Source of the DNA: Cycas panzhihuaensis
Taxonomy: Eukaryota; Cycadophyta
Reading direction: 5' to 3'
Length of the DNA: 64,000 nt
NCBI GenBank assembly: GCA_023213395.1
Contig: CM041465.1
Coordinates: 6,076,001 to 6,140,000 of the forward strand
The notes below the pieces were generated by a model. That model saw nothing but the letters and a program-made list of their open reading frames with translations, ran no database searches and was not told where the DNA came from. Position numbers and translations under genes: made by a program. Shown piece after piece: positions 33,264 through 45,210 of this stretch (position 1 is the first letter of the stretch; every line of letters begins with the position of its first letter).

Positions 33264-35765
33264 TCAGAAATCGTAACGACCCGGGCGTACAGGAATAGCC
33301 TTGGGAAAAAGAGGGACTTCCGGAGGAAGGGTCTCTGGAAGGGGGTCGGAAGGAGCGGAAGAACAAGAAGGTCCCGTCGCTTCCTTAGCGGCTTGAGATC
33401 GCGTAAGGGCAAAAGTGGGAGTTGCTTCAAGCAACTGGATCACCTTCTTCCCCCTATTCCAGGGTCGTGAAGGCGACGGGGTGCGACGGCTGGGAGAGCG
33501 AGAAGAGGAAGACGAGTTCCAAGCGCCCTTCCCTTTATCGCGGGAAGGACGGGGATCAGGCGATCTTCCCCGGTTACGGTTGCTCTTAGTTTGGGTGTTA
33601 CGATCGCGCTCCCCATGTTTAGGGAACGGATCCTTATGAACTAGCTGATCCAAATTAGGCCTTGAGGCCTGTTTGGGGGAAAAATCACGTCGAGGGGCAT
33701 CCTTTGGATGCTGGGCCCTACAACGCGAATCGTCGTGGAAGCAATCCCCATGAATGGAGCACCACTTCTTCTCAAGCGGGGGGTCGGACCTTCTCACTTG
33801 AGAGGACTGGGTGTTTCCATTCCTGGGAAGAGGGGCTTGGGTAGTTTGTTGGACTTGTTTGTTAGATGTAGGGGATGAAGGACCTTGAAGCTTGAGTTCC
33901 TTCATCGTACGCTCAAATGAGCGTATAGCTGATGTGAGAGGGTCTAAGGTCCTCTCGGTAGGATGAGAGGAAGACCAAGTCGGCTGGGAAGGTTTGGTAT
34001 CCTTGGTAGGGGGTGGTGCCTCACGACGTTGTGAGGGCTTGAGGGGTTTCTTGAGACCAGCTTGGATCTCAATAGCCTCCAACGCCAAGCACTTGGTGAT
34101 CGTGGAGTCACATGTGGTCGCCCCCATCTTGAGGACTTCCACATGAACTTCGGGACGAAGTGCATTGACGAAAAGGTCTCGCTTCAGCTCCTCGGGCAAT
34201 GTTGCCTTAGTGGAGTGAAGCAAGTCATGGAATCGCCGCACAAAGTCACGATTCATCTCATCGTGACCCTGTTTGAGTGAAAGAAGGGACTTCATTCCGC
34301 TCTCGAATGGACAAGCTACATCAAAATAGTTGATGAACTCGTCCACCAATTGCTAGAATGAATGGATGGAATGGGTAGGGAGACGATAGAACCACTTGAG
34401 GGCGTCGCCCTGCAAGGATCGCGGGAACAATTTCATTAAAATGTGGTTGTAAGCCCAGTAATCAATGCATGCCATAGAAAAACTACGCACATGCTTCGCC
34501 GGGTCTTGCGACGAAGTTCCATCGAATCTAGGAACTTCAGGAGGATAAGGCGGCAAGTTGGTTCGCAACGCCTCAACGGAAAGAGGGGTTGACCTAAAGT
34601 CCATGAAGGGGCGTGCCCTTGCCTGAACCGTAGGATCAACGAATGTTGAAGTAGGTAATGCACAAGGAGCGGATGGGGGTGGAACACCCATCCCTCCTTG
34701 ACGCAACACCCCTTGCTGAAAAGAGGAGTGGGGGTAGGTGCCTTGGAAGGGAGTCGGGTTCCCTTGCGAAGGCTGTGACTAATCGTTGGAAGATGGGCAA
34801 GAGGGATGTGGAACCGGGTTTTGCCCATATGGGCCACCCCTAGGTGGAGCGACCCCATATGGGTGTAGCGAATCCACCCCATAAACGGGAAGATGGCTTC
34901 CTCTACCCTGCCCCCAAGGTTGAGAAGTATACCCTGAAGGAACGTAGAAGAAAGCACCAACGTGTTGGGTTTGAGGGTGTGTGGGAGCAGATCCCACATA
35001 ACTAGTGGTTGGAGTGCTAGTAGGACCAATAGGCCTACTAGGAGCAGCATGTGCTACATTAGGGGATGGCACATTGGTTTGGTTAGGAACGGGTATGCTA
35101 ACCTTCAATTGAGGGAAATACACACCATGAGGGGATCCTGAAACACTAGGACCCCGATGAGAAACGGAAGGCGCAACACGTGCCCCCACCGTGGGAACTA
35201 GGAATGAGTGGGTCACACGGGTGGGCACAAAGGGGTTTGTTGTCAAAGGAAGGGTGGATGAGGATGAGGCATGCGGAGGAGGAGCGGAAGAGGAAGAGGC
35301 TCCTCCACGAAGGGCACCCTCAAGCCATCCAGGACGCGGTTGCAAGCGTGCCATGTGGCGACACTCATTAAGAGCTTCAACTACGTCAACAGGAGGAGTC
35401 CCTATATACTCATAAGAGGTAATTGGAACCTCGAACAAAGTAGGTTCCCCGGAATGCTCCTCATAAGAGTCACCCACTTCGTGGCAAGTCTCAAGAGGAA
35501 CGGGTCCTTCTACAGCATGGGTAGAAGGATGGACTTCAAATGAAAGGTGTTGGTCATTTGGGTAATAAAGGGGGTCATCACCCTCTTGGGTGGACCCGGG
35601 AATAGAAGGAGAAAAAGCATGGGTTTCCAAAGTTGAAGTGTGGTAGGTCCAATCGGCGGAGTACCCCTCCATAGCCAGATCGGAATCTGACGAAGGAAGA
35701 GGGTGATACTCAGGATCTTCTAACAAGGGAGGTAGACCGCGCAAACGACGGGAAAAGCATCGCAT
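33264..35765 (-). pseudogene. Gypsy C gag
   Basis: One frame from Met at 35765, about 160 bases inside the 5' LTR, runs to 33264 with TAG stops at about 34777 and 34350. The first 330 residues are Pro/Ser/Gly/Tyr-rich and hold no known domain. The capsid core lies around 34560-34060: PPEVPRFDGTSSQDPAKHV, LMKLFPRSLQGDALKWFYRLP and DEMNRDFVRRFHDLL. A His/Cys knuckle, CSIHGDCFHDDSRC (near 33745), replaces the common CCHC form. A basic Ser/Arg-rich end follows (near 33560-33440). Gag would form the virus-like particle. Confidence 0.8.
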
Positions 35766-35919
35766 GCAAGATCAACCTACAATATTAGGGAAAGAGAGGG
35801 AATGGTAGAACACACGCGTTGGGGGCTGCCCAACATAGAGATCGAAATAGGTATAAAAAGGACCACAAAAAGGTAGCGAAACCAATGGAAGAGAGCGGGA
35901 ACTATCTTCCTTATATGCA

Positions 35920-35939
35920 GTCCCCAGTATGCTCGCCAG
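35920..35939 (-). other. Primer-binding site region of gypsy C
   Basis: Next to the 5' LTR the minus strand reads CTGGCGAGCATACTGGGGAC. It partly resembles the TGGCGCC...GGGGA primer sites of Tat/Athila elements. The exact tRNA cannot be named from this copy. Confidence 0.5.
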
Positions 35940-38523
35940 TGGACACGCGTCAACGGGATAACTACCTGACTAGTAGGTATAGAGTGAGTGGGTGGTGAGA
36001 ATATTGAAGGTAGGACCTAAAAGGAGAGTAACTATCACGCAGAGCGTCCCGTGCACCGGAGCGCGAGTTCAGGATCTGCAATGGAGTATGGCTACTATTA
36101 GGTGGTCCTTCACCGCTTCGAGTAAGGGGTGAAGATGCGTAAGGCAAACCCGGGTTGACCTAGAGATAGGACTCTCCCACCCTTGGGTGGCCAGAAGGGG
36201 GGAAGAGAGGACCTAATGGAGATAGGCCAAGAGTATGCCTACACAACCTAACCGAGTACACAAGTGATGCGGGAGGCAAAGGGCTTGTGTGGTTAAGGAG
36301 AGAGAAGGAAAGGTAGGGGAAAGAGGGCTCCTACAATCTTTCCTACGAATTGTAAAGATATATGTAACAAGACAAATGAAATGCAAACAAATACCAAACC
36401 AAATTTTCCCTTTTATCTTTCAATGTGCTAGTTACTAAGAGAGAAATAAAAGGAGAAAAAAGGTAGCAAGAGGGAGCGAGGCGTGCACCTGGGCCGAGGG
36501 CGTGACTTTAAGCCTTCTCGAGGAGCACCAAACCACTCCGCGCGACGTGTTGGATGCGAGATGTTGCGGTGGGCGAAAGAAGGGCTTCCTTACCTTCCCC
36601 GGAAAATCAAATGCGAGACCCAAGAAAGCAAGGAAGCGCCAACTAAAGAATGAAACAGCATAAAAATATAACGCATATAAAGGTGCTTACCGGTAACGAG
36701 GCCAACGAGCGATGTCCTCCACGCTTCCCAAATACCTACAAGCAATAGCGGTCTCTCCCTTCCCGAAGGAAGAACACTAGCATGCAACACAAAATTCTAA
36801 CAATATATGCCTAAATAACATAAACGAGAATCTGAATATACATGCGTTAGTGCTAATCCAACAATGAAAGTACCAAAAGAGAGTGACCAAGGTGAAAGTA
36901 AATGATCGGTAAGCCTCGGAGTGGCCTACCTCCTACAAATGATGCCCTAACCTCCCCTCAAGAGCCACAAGGCTGCGAGGACAAGGCCAAGAGCAAGGGC
37001 TGGAAAATGGCAGCAAAGGGGCAAAGAGAGGCCCACGAAAACCCACGGCTAACCGGGATGCTATGAGGAGCAAACCGGGCAGCCGGGAGGAAGGTGAGAC
37101 AAAGACTAGTGGTTGGGACTTATGAGTGTTGCCCAAACCTGAGCAAAGGGCCCCAAATCAACGCTACAACTTGTGACAACACTGGTTTGGGCGGCCAAAA
37201 GAGGGCCTACAAACCCTTGTTTGCAAGCCAAGGGCAGCACAGGGTGAGAGGGAGGCTTTGGAGGGCTTAGAGCCGCTTAGGGAGCGTGGAAGGTGGTACG
37301 GAATCCACCCAGCCTCCTCCAAAACCTATGCTATCCCCAACGCCACCGCCTTTAAGCAAAGAAACGTAGGCAAGAGGCACAAAAGAGTAGTAGAACAACC
37401 CACAAAAAGGACGGGAAACTAACTCTCAAGAAACAAGTAGGAGCAAACAAGCTTGAGCGTAATTATCACAAGAAAAACCAATATAAAACAAGGAATACCT
37501 GAAAGGGGGAGGCAAGGGGTTTGCCTCAGCTAAGGAGCAATGGAGAGGGGCTGAGAAATCAGCCCAGATGCAGAGCAGGTTTGAGACCTGCTGAGAGATG
37601 TGATGGGAAACACCTGCACTTGGGGCACTTGTGGGCTGCCTGGGCAAAGATCAACTAGAAGCCACTCCAAAGGGGCCCTCTCCAAGGCATTTGAGGGGCT
37701 GGGAGAATGTCTTAGCCATGCCAAAGGAGAGCTGGGTGTTGTAGGAGGGGTGCAGGTCCAGTTGCAGCAGCAGACAGCAGAGAAGAGCAGAGTAGGAGGC
37801 TGTTTCCTTAGAGAGCAATTCCAAAAGTGAGCAAAAAAGATCCCAAAAATGAGTAAAAAATGGTTTAAGTACTCAAGAAAAACCCTAAAGCGAGCGATTG
37901 GGGCATGGCTAGGAGAGAATCAAGGCGCGAGCCACGTGGCAATTTTGCAATAAATGCGAAATTGCCACGGCGGATTTTTAAAAACAATCTGAGATCCATA
38001 TCAAGAAATTCCGGTACACGGATATTCCGGCCATCACAAAATTCCGGGCCAGATCACAAGATTTCCAGTATGTACCTAAGGCCAAAATGGGGCCCACCAA
38101 CCACCAGTCAAAGGCGGATGACCGAAAGGACTAATGGGAAGCTAAAACACCTACCCGGGGGTAAACATGCCAACAAACGGGTCCAAGGGAGCAAAAGTAG
38201 GGCTCGACCAGGGTGGCAAGTTGACCAAACGATGACGGGACATCACACGGGCAGAGGTGGCGTAAGCCTAGTGGATCCTGGAGTGAGGAGGCGACAAGGG
38301 AAGTAATGTGGGCACCAGGGTGCCACACTCGCTGGGAGTGCGCCCCTGCTATAGTCGTCATAGGCTAAAATAAGTGTGGACGACGTCAAGGTCGCCCACA
38401 AAGCCACACACATGCAGATACGCAAGCAAACATCTAATAAAATGAAGCAATGATAATGCGAGAAACGTACCTGCACTTACCTGAGTCGGTGATTCCGTAT
38501 CCATTCCCGGAAGCCAGGAAACA
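35940..38523 (-). repeat. 5' LTR of gypsy C (2584 bp)
   Basis: Pairs with 23887-26470. In element orientation it starts TGTTTCCTGG at 38523 and ends at TGTCCA (35940). Near 37990-38080 it differs strongly from the other LTR and lacks the GCGGTACCGC palindrome. Confidence 0.9.
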
Positions 38524-38585
38524 CTTGTAAACCTCATTTTATTTATCACATTATTTTTTTTTTACACAAAAGCCTTATCTTAACA

Positions 38586-39700
38586 TGGCCTTAAGTTTTG
38601 GTAATATGATTATTCTGAAATTCGATGGGAACAACTTCTTGAATTAGAGTAGGAGGATGAGACCCATCCTCATAGATAATAAGATGTGGGAGATTGTGAA
38701 ATCATGGTACAATGAGTTAGGTCCAAATGCAACTAATGTGGAGAAAGTTACCTACAAAGAAAATGTCAAGAAGGACAATGATGCTTTAGCACTTATATTT
38801 TATGCACTTGAAGATCATATTTTCCCTCGGGTTAGTGAGTCCACCAAATCAAAAGAAGCTTGGGATAAACTTTGATTGATATATGAAGGAGCTACATCTT
38901 CCAAGCTCCAAAATCTTAGAAGGGAGTTTAAAAACTTGCATATGATGCCTACAAAAACTATAACCGATTTCATGACAAAGGTGTAAGATATAGTCAACCA
39001 GATGAGGTCTCTTGGAGCTATTCTAACAAAACAAAGGGTGGTTGAATGAATCCTAAGATGTGTTGGTGCGGTTAGATGATTTGAAATGGTTGCCAAAAGT
39101 ATAAGCGTGCTATGCTCATGTTAGTAGAAGAATAACAAAATGCTAATGAATCACTTGAACATACCTTTGCCACTAAGGCTCGAATCTAATCAAATTCTCA
39201 AGCAGGAACTTCAAAGTCTAAGGAATCACCTCTAAAAAGAAGAGTTGGGAACCTTAGAAGGGATATTAGACAAGATCCTCCCAAATATCAAGCCCCACAT
39301 CAAAAGAGGCAAGGAGGAGATTAACAAAATGTGAACCCTCTTAGGTATACAAACCAAAGGAAATAATTTAAAGGACATATTTGTTATCCAAATTATTAAG
39401 GCAATCCTCAATCATCAAGGTCCAATCAGGATTATTATGATAATAGACCAAGAGAAAATCCTCCTCCATATTATGAGGAAAGGAGGAATCCATCCAATAT
39501 TGATAGATCTCATCCACGAAGCAGAAGTTTAAGCTATGGAAGGAGATATCCCTTGTATTGTTCTTATTGCCATAGGAGTGGTTATTCTAAAGATAAATAT
39601 TTTTCAAAACATGGATCACCCACTAGAGGAAGTGCCCATAATATAATAGAATTAAGAGATAATAATAGGTTGTTTTTATCTAACTTCATTACCAAGGAGG
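38586..39700 (+). pseudogene. Copia B gag
   Basis: Starts at MALSFGNMIILKFDGNNFLN (ATG 38586), the common copia gag opening in which the target of interest is an LKFDGxNFxxW box. Helical gag segments follow: MRPILIDNKMWEIVKSW, ALALIFYALEDHIFPRV, EAWDKL, LQNLRREFKNLHM and TDFMTKV. The knuckle near 39555-39605 is YCSYCHRSGYSKDKYFSKH, with the first two Cys kept. Stops in several places break it into pieces. It forms the particle shell in active elements. Confidence 0.75.
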
Positions 39701-40990
39701 AAGAGGACAACATCTGGTATATTGACTCAAGTTGTTCAACCTATATGACATATAAGGAATACTTATTTTAAACATTGGACAAAAGTAAGAAGGGATCCAA
39801 AATGTTTGGAGATGATACCTCCCACAAATCAATTGGTAGAGGTAATATAACCCTAATGACAAATATAGGAGAATATAGACATCTTAATGATGTCTTATAT
39901 ATCCATGCATTAAAGAAAAACCTATTATCCATAGGGAAGATGTGAGACAAGACTATAAAGTTATCTTTGACAATGGTGAGTGTGTAATCAAAGATAAAAG
40001 GAGAAATAAAGCTGTAGTTAAAAAAAGGAAAATGACCAAGGATCGATTGTTCAAACTTACTCTTACTCCTTCAAATACATATGCCTTAAGAACTTCAGCT
40101 AAATTAGATAGCGAATTATGGCATATAAGATTTGGCCATCCTAATTACAATAGTTTGGCCCTTATGAAGTAGATGGATATGGTAAATGGATTACCACATA
40201 TTAAAGTGAACAAAAACCTATGTGAAGAATGTCTTCTTGGCAAATACCATAGGGAAAGTTTTTCAGATTTTAGTCATCGAGCATTGAGTCCACTTCAATT
40301 GGTATATATAGATATTTATAGTCCTATGAACATTCCCTTACTAGTAGGTGCTAGGTACTTCATCACATTCATAGATGATTTCACAAGGAAGACATGGGTG
40401 TTCTTCCTCAAATACAAATCAGATGCCTTTCAACACTTTGTTGATTTCAAAACCTTATGGAGTGACAAAGTGGATACAAGGTACTATCCCTAAGATCAGA
40501 TAATAGGGGAGAATTTATCTCCAATACATTCAAGAATTATTGTGTATACCATGGTATTAGAAGACAGTTTACTAATCCCTATACTCCATAACAAAATAAT
40601 ATACTGGAGAGGAAAAATTACACTATAGTCAAAATGGCTAGGTGTATGCTTAAGGACAAGTTGGGACATGAATTTTAGGTTGAAGTAGTACATATAACTG
40701 TTTATTTACCCAATAGGTGCTCCACCAAAGCCCTTAGGTGGAAAACTCCAGAAGAAGCTCGAATTAGTTATAAACCAAACATACATCATCTTAAAGTCTT
40801 TAGAGGCCTTGCCTATGCTCACATTCCTGATCAATGAAGATCCAAGTTGGACGATCATAGTGTCAAATATATATTCCTTAGTTATAGTAAAATATCCAAA
40901 TCATACAAAGTGTATGATCCCAAATCAAAAAAGGTCATATTAAGTAGAGATATTAAATTCCAAGAGGATTCTTATTATCAAGACACTTAA
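39701..40990 (+). pseudogene. Copia B protease and integrase
   Basis: The protease entry reads WYIDSSCSTYMT (near 39716-39752; usual D-S-G is D-S-S), then GNITLMTN-like and LNDVLYIHALKKNLLSIGK segments. The pre-integrase part has LWHIRFGHPNYNSLALMK and CEECLLGKYHRESF (His2-Cys2 zinc site, 40115-40260). The core has LVYIDIYSPMN (catalytic Asp), TFIDDFTRKTWVFFLKYKSDAF and, after a frameshift, the RSDNRGEF-type block near 40496. Copia order, with IN before RT, is confirmed. Confidence 0.8.
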
Positions 40991-40999
40991 GAAAAGAAA

Positions 41000-42225
41000 A
41001 AATAAGTTGTAATAAAGTTTGATACATCATCCAAAACTAAATATGTACCACCTATGTTTGACTCTAGAAGAGTCATTGATAAACCTAGTGGGGAGAGAAC
41101 TTCCTCTCAACCTCCACCACAAAATCTACCAAAATGGGTCCATCAAAATCATGACTTACGTAACATCTTAGACAATAATCGTAGATCCACAAGCCCACAT
41201 AGGGTTAATTTTGCCCTCATGAGCAAAGTATTAGAGACTCATGAGCCTTAAAACTTTGATGAGACCAATCAACATGAATATTGGCAAAAAGTAATGGAAG
41301 ATGAATATAACTCTATTGTTAAAAATGACACTTGGGATCTAGTTGATTTACCTCCAAAGAAAAAGGCTATTGGTACCAAATGGATCTACAAGACCAAGTT
41401 TCACTCAGATGGCTCTATTGACAAATACAAGGCTAGATTAGTTACTAAAGCATATGCCCAAAAAGAAGGCATTGACTATACTAAAACCTTTGTTCCTATT
41501 GCTCAGATGGAATCAGTTAGAATGATGATAAGCTTAGTAGCCCAAATGGGTTAGAAAGTTTACCAAATGGATGTTAAAAGTGACTTCCTCAGGCTATATT
41601 AAAGAGGATATGTATGTCACTCAACCTCTTAGTTTTAAAGCCAGGGGGGTAGACAACAAAGTGTATAAGCTAAAAAAGGCACTCTATAGTTTAAAACAAG
41701 TAACTAGGGCTTAGTATTCCCACATAGATAAATATTTCAGAGATCAAGGGTTTGAAAGATCTCAAGCAGATCCTAACTTGTATATTCAAATAAAAGGAAA
41801 TTCAATCCTAATTGTAGGACTTTATGTGGATGACCTTGCATATACTAAAAATGACTCCCACCTATTACAGAAATTCAAAGATGCTATGTGCAAATAATTC
41901 GAGATGACATATTTGGGGATTATACATTACTTCTTAGGTTTGGAAGTATGGCAAGACAATAAGGGTATTTTCATTTCTTAATGGAAATATACTTTGGATT
42001 TATTATAAAAATTTAGGGTGACTGACTATAAACCAATGACAACCTCAGCTAAAATAGGAATCAAACTCTCTAAGACAGATGATTCTACATCAGTTGATCT
42101 AACAATTTACAGACAACTTATTAGCAGTTTGATATATTTAACATCCACTAGACCTGATATAACACACTTAGTTAGTATTGTATCTAGGTTTATATAAGAT
42201 CCAAAGACCTCCCATTGGCAAATAG
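41000..42225 (+). pseudogene. Copia B reverse transcriptase
   Basis: Open at 41294-41554: MEDEYNSIVKNDTWDLVDLP, then GTKWIYKTKFHSDGSIDKYKARLV and MESVRMMISLVAQ. After frameshifts the active site YVDDLAYTKND is near 41827-41860, followed by FEMTYLGIIHYFLGLEVW and YRQLISSLIYLTSTRPDI. The sequence stops at the HWQI segment (about 42220), where element D is inserted. It resumes at 44304. Confidence 0.8.
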
Positions 42226-42472
42226 TGTAATGAATCTATTCCTGTTACCATTCAACATAGAGAAATAGAACTAGAAAATGATAGATAAAAGATAAAGAAG
42301 AAGATGAAGTTTCAAAGAACATTCATTAATATAAGATTACAAAATTCATCATGATGATCCCACTTGTATATTACATACATATATATGGGCTATTAAGGCT
42401 GCCCATCTCTTAGACTTATGCATGTGGGATAAATACAATAAGAGTAACCTCATATAGTGGAGGATCATAACA
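42226..42472 (-). repeat. 3' LTR of element D (247 bp)
   Basis: TGTAATGAATC to CATAACA. Closely similar to 44054-44298. Confidence 0.9.
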
Positions 42473-42556
42473 TGCCCTCCTCCCTAAAAATGCTTCGCCC
42501 TCAAAGCATCCTGATTTAATGACCATCTCTTACTATTATTCTTCAATTAATAGCTC

Positions 42557-43345
42557 TTACGAATGTTGGTAGTTGTGCATGGAATAGGGATCTATCCATC
42601 CCAAGTTAATCTTGATACACCCTGAATATCCTCTAATATACTCTGGATATCTGTAATGTTGAAACCATAAGCTCGAATGTTGTTCTTGCCTAGTGTTTAT
42701 AGTAGATGAATGCCTTGCTTGATAAGTTTTCTTACGCTGGCCCTCTTGATAATGTGGATGCCAATATGGTTCCACTTTAGTTTGCCTTTCAACTATTTGT
42801 GATGCCTTTTGTTCCTTATCCTTAGGTGCCATTGGTGGTGTGGGGTGGCAAATAACTTTTGTTACTTGCTCTTCCATTATTGGTGATACATTTTCTTCCT
42901 TATCCTTGGGTGCAGCTGGTGGTGTGGGATGGCAAACAACTTCTATTACCTACTCTTGACATTCCTCTTCTTTCTCATAATCTTCCTTTTGTTCTTGACT
43001 TTATGGAGTTGGGAGAATTCCTTGTCCCATACTATGATTATACTTCTCAAGTATTTGTCGTGCTTCTTATTTGTCTTATTTAAGACTTTGCATCTCCTTC
43101 CACCAAGAAGCATCATATTTCTTACATGTATCCTATTCTAGCTGATATAATGTAGTACAAAGAATAGATGTGTTATCCCAATATTTAAACCAAAGATATA
43201 ATGAGGTTACTTAAGTCATCTTCTCACTGTACTTGTAGTATTTATTAAATGATTTTAAATATACATGCATATCTTTAACCCAATCATCTACAGAAAGAGT
43301 TCTATCCACGTTAAAGATGCGCGGTATGAGCCTTTGTGTAGCCAT
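42557..43345 (-). pseudogene. Gag-like ORF of element D
   Basis: From ATG at 43345 the minus strand reads a gag-like start (MATQRLIPRIF, DWVKDMHVYLKSFNKYY) with in-frame stops. It then has a repeated VICHPTPPMAPKDKE block (two copies, from the 84-bp tandem duplication at 42794-42961), and ends at 42557. No protease or RT motif is present. A gag-only non-autonomous element could be packaged by a related full-length element. Confidence 0.55.
42794..42961 (-). repeat. 84-bp in-frame tandem duplication in the element D gag
   Basis: Units 42794-42877 and 42878-42961 share GGTGxxATTGGTGGTGTGGG and TCCTTATCCTT blocks. The length is 28 codons, so the frame is kept. Confidence 0.75.
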
Positions 43346-44053
43346 GATAATATGGATATAAGAGAGATTAGGGGTGTCTATAGCCTGTTATCCCCTAATT
43401 TTGATACAAAATTATATATTGGGCCTCATGAGCAATGGTTTTGAGACCACGGTCTTAATGGCTAAGAAAATATAGTATGAAACCCTTAATTTAAAAAAAT
43501 TTATTTCTAAAAAAAATATAGCTCAAAAATATATAAAATATGGAGTAGGATGATAGCCTCTGAAATATAATTCCAATGGTACAAATGAAATTGAATTCTG
43601 ATATCTAGATCAAAAGTTATGCCCCTTTTAAGAATTTCATTGTTAGGGTTTTTATAGGCTGAAATAATACTTTCTAATAAAATGCTAATAACTTTTTACT
43701 CTAAACTCTAATGAACCTCAAACTACTTCCATTGGAAAGTAAATTAAAAAACGCACAGAATAAAAAAAAATTGAGGTCATTTGGATACCTGTAGCAAAAG
43801 TTATGGCTCTTTGACGTTGAGGTTATAAATCTATCCCAGAATTACGGTGACAAAAAAAAAATAGGACAAAATTAATTTTACTGCAATTTTCACACTTCCA
43901 CCCCAAAATTTATAGTGCAACCATTCAAAATTTATAGAACGAGCTATTTTGTCTCAATTTCGCCATTACTTTTTAGAATTTTCAACGTTTATTCTCTCAA
44001 AGATACTTTCAAACCCTTGATGACACCTCCAAGATCGCTGCTCTGATACCAAT

Positions 44054-44298
44054 TGTAACAAATCTATTCCTGTTACCATTCAACATAGAGAAATAGAAAT
44101 AGAAAATGATAGGTAAAAGATAAAGAAGAATATGAAGTTCCAAAGAACATTCATTAACATAAGATTACAAAATACATTGATGATCCTACTTATATATTAC
44201 ATATATATATATGGGCTATTAAGGTTGCCCATCTCTTAGACTTATGTATGTGGGATAAATACAATAAGAGTAACCTCATATGGTGGAGGATCATAACA
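44054..44298 (-). repeat. 5' LTR of element D (245 bp)
   Basis: TGTAACAAATC to CATAACA. The primer-binding site lies just inside it at 44040-44051 on the minus strand. Confidence 0.9.
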
Positions 44299-44858
44299 AG
44301 TAGCCAAGAGGATTCTCTGATATCTCAAAAGAACTCTAGATTATAGGCTATACTATAAAGCTTCTCTAAAATTTCAGTTGATTGACTATACAGACTTAGA
44401 TTAGGTAGGAGATATTGATGATAAAAAATCTACAACAGGTTATATGTTCAGTATGGGATCAACACCAATATCATGGAGCATAAAGAAGTAGAACATAATT
44501 TCCTTATCTATAACTGAGGCAAAGTATAAAGTAGCAGTAGCAGGTACGTATGAATCAGTTTGGTTAATAAGACTACTATAAGATTTTTAGCTAAAACAGA
44601 AAGGTTCCATCGGAATTTGGTGTGATAATCAGAGCACTATCTAAATGGCAAAGAATCTAGTCTTCCATGGTAGAATAAAATACATCGAGACTCAACATCA
44701 TTTCATTCAAGAACTAATACAAGCAGAAGAAATAGAATTGGCCTATTGTAGCGCTAAAGACCAAACAACAGATATATTTACAAAGGCATTGGGCAAAATC
44801 AAATTCTATAAATTTAGAGAAAACTTAGGAGTTATTCACATTGGGTATTATGAGGGAG
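44299..44858 (+). pseudogene. Copia B RNase H and C-terminus
   Basis: Continues the frame after element D: AKRILRYLKRTLDYRLYY, then DDKKSTTGYMFSMGSTPISW, ITEAKYKVAVAG (catalytic Glu), IWCDNQSTI (catalytic Asp) and IKYIETQHHFIQELI. The end segment KDQTTDIFTKALGKIKF is followed by a purine tract ATGAGGGAGAA (polypurine tract, 44850-44860) directly before the 3' LTR. Stops are scattered through the domain. Confidence 0.8.
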
Positions 44859-44860
44859 AA

Positions 44861-45210
44861 TGTTGGGATAACTCCCAATGTTCACATGGAGATGTGCACT
44901 TAGGGCCCCTCAAAGCCACCTTTGGGGCTCCCTAGTGCACCTAAAGCCGTATATCATCCACTATTAGCTAATATTATTATTAAGGTACATGTTGCTTTAT
45001 TATTTTTATTATTTTTTAATATTAATTTGAATTATGTTGAGTTGTATGTAGGCCAGGTTAAGGCACTTGTCACCTCCCCAAATAATCTATAAATGGGGTG
45101 GGAATACCTCCCTTGTGTTTTTTAACACCACCCAGTATTTGTTAGATAATGTTAACTCAAATGACCATGTACTCACCATTATGAAGTCCTACTCTACACC
45201 TCATCCTTTA
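44861..45210 (+). repeat. 3' LTR of copia B (350 bp)
   Basis: Starts TGTTGGGATAACTCCC and ends CATCCTTTA (the usual CA end is now TA). Followed by the target-duplication copy AATAG. Confidence 0.9.

Larger units (their letters stand above)
23887..38523 (-). mobile_element. Gypsy C: Tat-like element, 14.6 kb, with antisense extra ORF and second RNase H
   Basis: Two LTRs of equal length (2584 bp; 23887-26470 and 35940-38523) are flanked by a perfect target duplication CTTGT (23882-23886 and 38524-38528). On the minus strand the order is 5' LTR, primer site, gag, protease, truncated RT fused to integrase, then about 4 kb with an oppositely oriented plant-mobile-domain gene, a separate RNase H, polypurine tract and 3' LTR. 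Extra ORFs on either strand between pol and LTR, and extra RNase H domains, are known in the Tat lineage of plant Ty3/gypsy. The RT core and first RNase H are deleted, so this copy cannot move by itself. Confidence 0.9.
42226..44298 (-). mobile_element. Element D: 2.1-kb non-autonomous LTR element with gag only
   Basis: LTRs of 247 bp (42226-42472) and 245 bp (44054-44298) have target duplications AATAG and AGTAG. Minus strand has a perfect TGGTATCAGAGC primer site next to the right LTR (44040-44051) and a polypurine tract (AGGGAGGAGGGCA) before the left LTR. The inside is only 1.58 kb and carries one gag-like frame and no pol. It is inserted in copia B between RT and RNase H (HWQI / AKRIL rejoins in frame). 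Confidence 0.85.
20022..45210 (+). mobile_element. Copia B, 25.2 kb with two nested insertions (8.5 kb net)
   Basis: LTRs at 20022-20382 and 44861-45210 are flanked by a 5-bp target duplication with one transition (AATGG 20017-20021, AATAG 45211-45215). A perfect TGGTATCAGAGC primer site follows the 5' LTR. Gypsy C (23887-38523) and element D (42226-44298) lie inside. Without them the element is about 8.5 kb: a 3.5-kb leader, then gag-PR-IN-RT-RNase H. It inserted in copia A at the pre-integrase region. Confidence 0.9.
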
